A stretch of 8,967 bases of DNA from Acidimicrobiaceae bacterium (GTDB lineage Bacteria; Actinomycetota; Acidimicrobiia; Acidimicrobiales; Acidimicrobiaceae), in NCBI GenBank assembly GCA_013044415.1, contig JABEUO010000038.1, forward strand, positions 1 to 8,967. The letters run 5' to 3'. Below the pieces are notes generated by a model. It did not search any database. It was not told where the DNA came from and saw only the letters and a list, made by a program, of their open reading frames with translations. Each line of letters opens with the position of its first letter. Position 1 is the first letter of the stretch. Position numbers and translations under genes: made by a program. Positions 6,386 to 8,967 of this stretch are shown here, one piece after another.

Positions 6386-8086
6386 ATGCGAATGTCCCAG
6401 CTTGTACTCAAAACCCTACGAGAAGCTCCATCTGACGCCGAGGCGATCAGCCATCAGTTGCTGGTTCGGGGTGGATTCATCAGAAGACTTGCTTCGGGTA
6501 TCTACACCTTCATGCCACTTGGAATGAAGGTCTTGAAGAAGCTTAATCGGATCGTCGAAGAGGAGTTCGACAACGCCGGGGCACAGCAGATGCTCCTACC
6601 GGCGCTCCATCCGGTGGAGATCTGGGAGCAGACCGGCCGTCTGACAAAGATGGAAGACGTACTTATGCTCACTGACACCAAAGCGGGTAGGTTCGTCCTG
6701 GCGCCGACCCACGAAGAGGCCGTGATACAGAGCGTATCTTCCGATCTCTCCTCCTACAAGGACCTCCCCGCAGTCGTCTATCAGATACAGACGAAGTTCA
6801 GGGACGAGGCGAGACCCAGATTTGGCCTGCTGAGGACGAAGGAGTTCGTCATGGCCGACGCTTACTCCTTCGATGCCGACCAGTTAGCGATGCGTTCAAC
6901 CTACCAGCGGATCTATCAGTCGTACCTGAAGATCTTTGACCGCTGTCAAGTACCATTTGCGCCAGTAGAGGCCGACGCCGGAGCGATAGGCGGGGACGTG
7001 AACCATGAATTTATGGCGCCCTCAGCGATTGGCGAAGATCACTTTGCGAGCTGTCCCTCCTGCGGATACGCCGCGAACATCGAGGCGGCTAGGGCCGGTG
7101 GGCGACGGATCGAAACTCCTTTGGTCGATCACGAAGAGACGGTTATGCACCATACCCCCTCGGCGACAGATATCAAAGGGGCAGTGGAGTCGATCAACTC
7201 TAAGGGCTTGGCCTTGACTCCGGCGGACATGTTGAAGTCGATGATTACCGTTGACCCCAACGGCGAGCTTACGATGTTTGTTCTGCCGGGAGATCGCGAA
7301 TTAAAGGTGCCCTCGGGATATCGCCTGTTGGAGGCGGAGGAGTTTGAGCGGTACGGGTTTTTGGTCAAAGGATTTGTCGGCCCGATGGGGATGGGGAATC
7401 TAGGGGTAAAGGTCGTAGGCGATTTTTCGGTCTCTGCCCCTAAGGGCTGGTCAGCGGGGGCGAACGTAGCCGATTACCACGTAAGTGGTGCCTGGCTCGA
7501 CCGAGACTTCTTCGTCGATGAGTGGGATTCGGTGGTCGTCGTGAAAGATGGCGATCCGTGTCCTCGCTGCTCTGAGGGTATGAAACTGGTTAGGGCGGTG
7601 GAGATAGGTCACACCTTCCAACTCGGACTGGCATACTCCTCGAAGCTCTCGATTGCGAGTTTTGTCGGGGCAGATGGTCAAACACACCCATTTTGGATGG
7701 GGTGTTATGGGATTGGCATGACCCGCTTGGTAGCGGTGATCGCCGAATACTTTGCCGATGAAAAGGGTCTTCGCTGGCCCAGCGAAGTGGCACCCTACAA
7801 GGTTGGCTTGATGAGTATCGGTGCGACTCGTTCCGAAGAGGTCCGAGAATTGGCCGATCGGATCTACAAGGATCTGATGGGGGCCGGCGTAGAGGTCATT
7901 TATGACGACCGGGATTTGGGGCCTGGAGTGAAATTTGCGGACCTCGAATTGATCGGTATTCCTTACCTCTGTGTCGTCGGTCAGCGAGGCATCGATTCAC
8001 AAAAACTCGAGGTCAGATCGAGGATGGACGGGTCAACCACGCAAGTCCCGATCGATGAAATAGTGGGCTATCTAGTTAATATTTGA
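6386..8086 (+). CDS. proS: Prolyl-tRNA synthetase, bacterial type with editing domain
   Basis: Charges tRNA-Pro with proline in the cytosol. It has 566 residues, normal for the bacterial type (~570). The N-terminal class II core has 'RLASGIYTFMPLGMKVL' and the motif 1 region, motif 2 TKFRDEARPRFGLLRTKEF at 136-154, and motif 3 GCYGIGMTRL at 439-448. Between motifs 2 and 3 lies the inserted editing domain (about 225-395), which in the family hydrolyses Ala-tRNA-Pro. It contains PGDREL and the GFVGPMG segment, a variant like those I recall from actinobacterial enzymes. Family cysteine pairs appear around the insert (CPSCGYAAN and CPRC). The C-terminal anticodon-binding domain is complete ('DDRDLGPGVKFADLELIGIP'). 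The start MRMSQL fits the family, although a second ATG lies two codons later. No Shine-Dalgarno is present; see the -10-like box just upstream. Confidence 0.97.
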   Translation: MRMSQLVLKTLREAPSDAEAISHQLLVRGGFIRRLASGIYTFMPLGMKVLKKLNRIVEEEFDNAGAQQMLLPALHPVEIWEQTGRLTKMEDVLMLTDTKAGRFVLAPTHEEAVIQSVSSDLSSYKDLPAVVYQIQTKFRDEARPRFGLLRTKEFVMADAYSFDADQLAMRSTYQRIYQSYLKIFDRCQVPFAPVEADAGAIGGDVNHEFMAPSAIGEDHFASCPSCGYAANIEAARAGGRRIETPLVDHEETVMHHTPSATDIKGAVESINSKGLALTPADMLKSMITVDPNGELTMFVLPGDRELKVPSGYRLLEAEEFERYGFLVKGFVGPMGMGNLGVKVVGDFSVSAPKGWSAGANVADYHVSGAWLDRDFFVDEWDSVVVVKDGDPCPRCSEGMKLVRAVEIGHTFQLGLAYSSKLSIASFVGADGQTHPFWMGCYGIGMTRLVAVIAEYFADEKGLRWPSEVAPYKVGLMSIGATRSEEVRELADRIYKDLMGAGVEVIYDDRDLGPGVKFADLELIGIPYLCVVGQRGIDSQKLEVRSRMDGSTTQVPIDEIVGYLVNI

Positions 8087-8092
8087 TCCTTG

Positions 8093-8110
8093 GCGCCCTG
8101 GGCCCGGCGC
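8093..8110 (+). terminator. GC-rich hairpin just after proS
   Basis: GCGCC (8093-8097) pairs with GGCGC (8106-8110) around an 8-base loop. Two G-T wobbles at the base could extend it. It starts 6 bases after the proS stop. It lacks a T-tract, so it would at most be a weak or non-canonical terminator. It touches the -35 box of the following promoter. Confidence 0.35.
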
Positions 8111-8138
8111 TGATAGCCGCCTCATTCCTGACTATACT
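8110..8138 (+). promoter_or_regulatory. Promoter of the rimP leader
   Basis: CTGATA at 8110-8115 (-35, 4 of 6 consensus bases) and TATACT at 8133-8138 (-10, 5 of 6) are separated by exactly 17 bases. The predicted transcription start is near G8145. This is the best promoter in the window and lies in the only long gap (168 bases between proS and rimP). It would drive a leader of about 110 bases before the rimP start. Confidence 0.6.
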
Positions 8139-8151
8139 TTCCCCGTCAGGA
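8126..8151. promoter_or_regulatory. 7-bp dyad straddling the -10 box (candidate operator)
   Basis: TCCTGAC (8126-8132) and GTCAGGA (8145-8151) form a perfect inverted repeat with a 12-base spacer that contains the TATACT -10 box. The half-site centres are 19 bases apart, about two helical turns, which suits a dimeric regulator occluding RNA polymerase. No regulator gene is nearby, and chance occurrence cannot be excluded. Confidence 0.38.
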
Positions 8152-8211
8152 TGGTTTAGCGCGCATCTGCGCGTGATTAGGCGACGTGGGCCAGTGCCCG
8201 CGTTTTTGTTT
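8145..8211 (+). ncRNA. Predicted rimP leader / attenuated transcript
   Basis: From the predicted start at 8145 to the end of a T-tract at 8211 runs a ~67-base segment with two hairpins and no convincing coding sequence. Hairpin 1 is CGCGC (8160-8164) with GCGCG (8169-8173) and an ATCT tetraloop. Hairpin 2 is the intrinsic terminator at 8184-8211. The layout (promoter, structured leader, terminator, then gene) is that of a transcription attenuator, or of a small RNA with rimP served by read-through. I see no well-formed antiterminator pairing and do not recognise a known riboswitch class. Confidence 0.45.
8184..8211 (+). terminator. Intrinsic terminator ahead of rimP
   Basis: ACGTGGGC (8184-8191) pairs with GCCCGCGT (8196-8203) over 8 bp, with one T-G wobble, around the tetraloop CAGT. 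A T-tract follows (TTTTTGTTT, 8203-8211). This is a textbook Rho-independent terminator. It would end transcripts coming through proS. It also lies downstream of the predicted rimP promoter, so it probably limits rimP transcription. Confidence 0.78.
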
Positions 8212-8254
8212 CTATGGGGGCTTTTGCAAGCACGGTAGTGGAGAGGTGGGTGAC

Positions 8255-8967
8255 GTGGTGGACAGAGATATCAGAGGGATGAACACGTCTGGACTATCTC
8301 ACGCTGACTTGTCGTTGGTGGAGGCCGGAATTAATTCGGCGGTTGTGGGACTCGGACTCAGCGTTTTGGAGGTCAGGTTCTCATCTGGAACCCTACGAGT
8401 CACCCTAGACGCAGATCCTACCCCGGATTTAGAGATCATTACCGAGGCTTCTAAATTGATATCTGAGCTTCTAGATCTCGATCTAGCCGAACGAGTCGCT
8501 GAATTGAGACAGAATTACGAACTCGAGGTGTCATCGCCCGGGCTAGAGCGCCCACTATTTAATGCCGAACATTTCAGGCGGTTTGCCGGGAGACTTGTAG
8601 AAATTAAGACCCGCAGCACTAATGGATCGAAGACAAGAGTCCAAGGGGTGATTCGCTCCTCTGATGGCTCGGGAGTCGAGCTAGAAATAGAGGGAACCCC
8701 AGAGAGAAGGCGTTTCGACTTCGATACCATCGAATCAGCGAAGACCGTTTTTGTATGGCCTCAAGAGAAGAAGCCCAAAAATTCAAGATCAAAGGGCACG
8801 TCTAGGGGATCGGCTAAGGGTAATGCCGCAAAGGCCGCCGAATTCAAAAGCTCCTCTGGTCAAGTCGAGGAAATTGACCAGGACCTTGAAGACGAGCTTG
8901 ACGACGATCTCCTGTCCGCCGAGGACCAGGCCATGATCGGGGTCGAGGAGTCCATCGAGGACTCAAC
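8255..8967 (+). CDS. rimP: Ribosome maturation factor RimP (3' end outside window)
   Basis: RimP binds the 30S subunit and helps its maturation in the cytosol. At least 237 residues are encoded, and the frame is open to the window end. The family motif YELEVSSPGLERPL is clear (SSPG at 93-96), preceded by an alpha/beta domain ('VVGLGLSVLEVRF...LRVTLDAD') and followed by an Sm-like beta domain ending at W168. After this comes a lysine- and serine-rich linker and then a strongly acidic stretch, at least 69 extra residues in all. The GTG at 8255 is preferred because GAGAGG at 8241-8246 lies 8 bases upstream. GTG 8258, GTG 8246 and ATG 8279 are alternatives; the ATG has poor spacing. rimP is normally followed by nusA and infB, which would lie beyond this window. 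Confidence 0.93.
   Translation, partial: MVDRDIRGMNTSGLSHADLSLVEAGINSAVVGLGLSVLEVRFSSGTLRVTLDADPTPDLEIITEASKLISELLDLDLAERVAELRQNYELEVSSPGLERPLFNAEHFRRFAGRLVEIKTRSTNGSKTRVQGVIRSSDGSGVELEIEGTPERRRFDFDTIESAKTVFVWPQEKKPKNSRSKGTSRGSAKGNAAKAAEFKSSSGQVEEIDQDLEDELDDDLLSAEDQAMIGVEESIEDS

Noticed and set aside
8145..8211. Leader considered as a tRNA or a known riboswitch
   Set aside because: No cloverleaf or T-loop sequence is present, and no riboswitch core that I recognise. Only two simple hairpins are seen.
8214..8282. 22-codon frame with three Trp codons, ending at ATGA over a possible rimP ATG (8279); looks like a Trp leader peptide
   Set aside because: No ribosome binding site is present. It begins after the terminator T-tract rather than before it, so it cannot control that terminator in the classical way. 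The GTG at 8255 is a better rimP start.
1..8967. Search for a novel multi-gene system, mobile element, CRISPR or prophage
   Set aside because: All genes belong to well-known core families in a conserved order on one strand. No direct-repeat array of CRISPR type, transposase, integrase or terminal inverted repeats were seen.

Overview
The window is a compact, entirely plus-strand stretch of a bacterial core-gene cluster. The order is pyrH (3' end) - frr - cdsA - dxr - rseP/rip-type M50 protease - ispG - proS - rimP (5' part, running off the window). This is a familiar arrangement in Actinobacteria. The base composition is only moderately GC-rich, GTG and TTG starts are frequent, and several hairpins lack a T-tract. 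An actinobacterium of moderate GC, possibly from the Acidimicrobiia, fits best. That placement is inferred from gene order and protein style, not from a search. There is no sign of a mobile element, CRISPR array, tRNA or rRNA, and no dedicated defence or novel multi-gene system is visible.

Bases 1-6294 look like one or two tightly packed transcription units. pyrH and frr overlap by one base (TAATG). frr and cdsA are 32 bases apart, with a perfect AGGAGG before the cdsA GTG. dxr follows cdsA closely or overlaps it, depending on its start. rseP begins 30 bases after dxr with a TTG. An 81-base gap holding a 7-bp hairpin separates rseP from ispG. proS begins after a 91-base gap with no Shine-Dalgarno sequence and a -10-like hexamer very close to its ATG.

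The genes cover nucleotide supply (UMP kinase), ribosome recycling (Frr), phospholipid precursor synthesis (CdsA), two steps of the MEP isoprenoid pathway (Dxr early, IspG late), intramembrane proteolysis (M50 protease), tRNA-Pro charging (ProS) and 30S maturation (RimP).

The least ordinary parts are three. First, CdsA carries an N-terminal extension of about 310 residues, predicted to be disordered, with an in-frame minisatellite (3 x 15 bp, then 7 x 18 bp). Second, the 168-base region between proS and rimP contains a convincing promoter (-35 CTGATA, 17-bp spacer, -10 TATACT) straddled by a 7-bp dyad. A short leader follows, with two hairpins, the second being a classic intrinsic terminator placed before rimP. 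This looks like an attenuated leader, or a roughly 67-nt small RNA, at the head of the expected rimP-nusA operon. Third, several proteins (RseP at the N-terminus, IspG and RimP at the C-terminus) carry low-complexity or charged tails beyond the family core.
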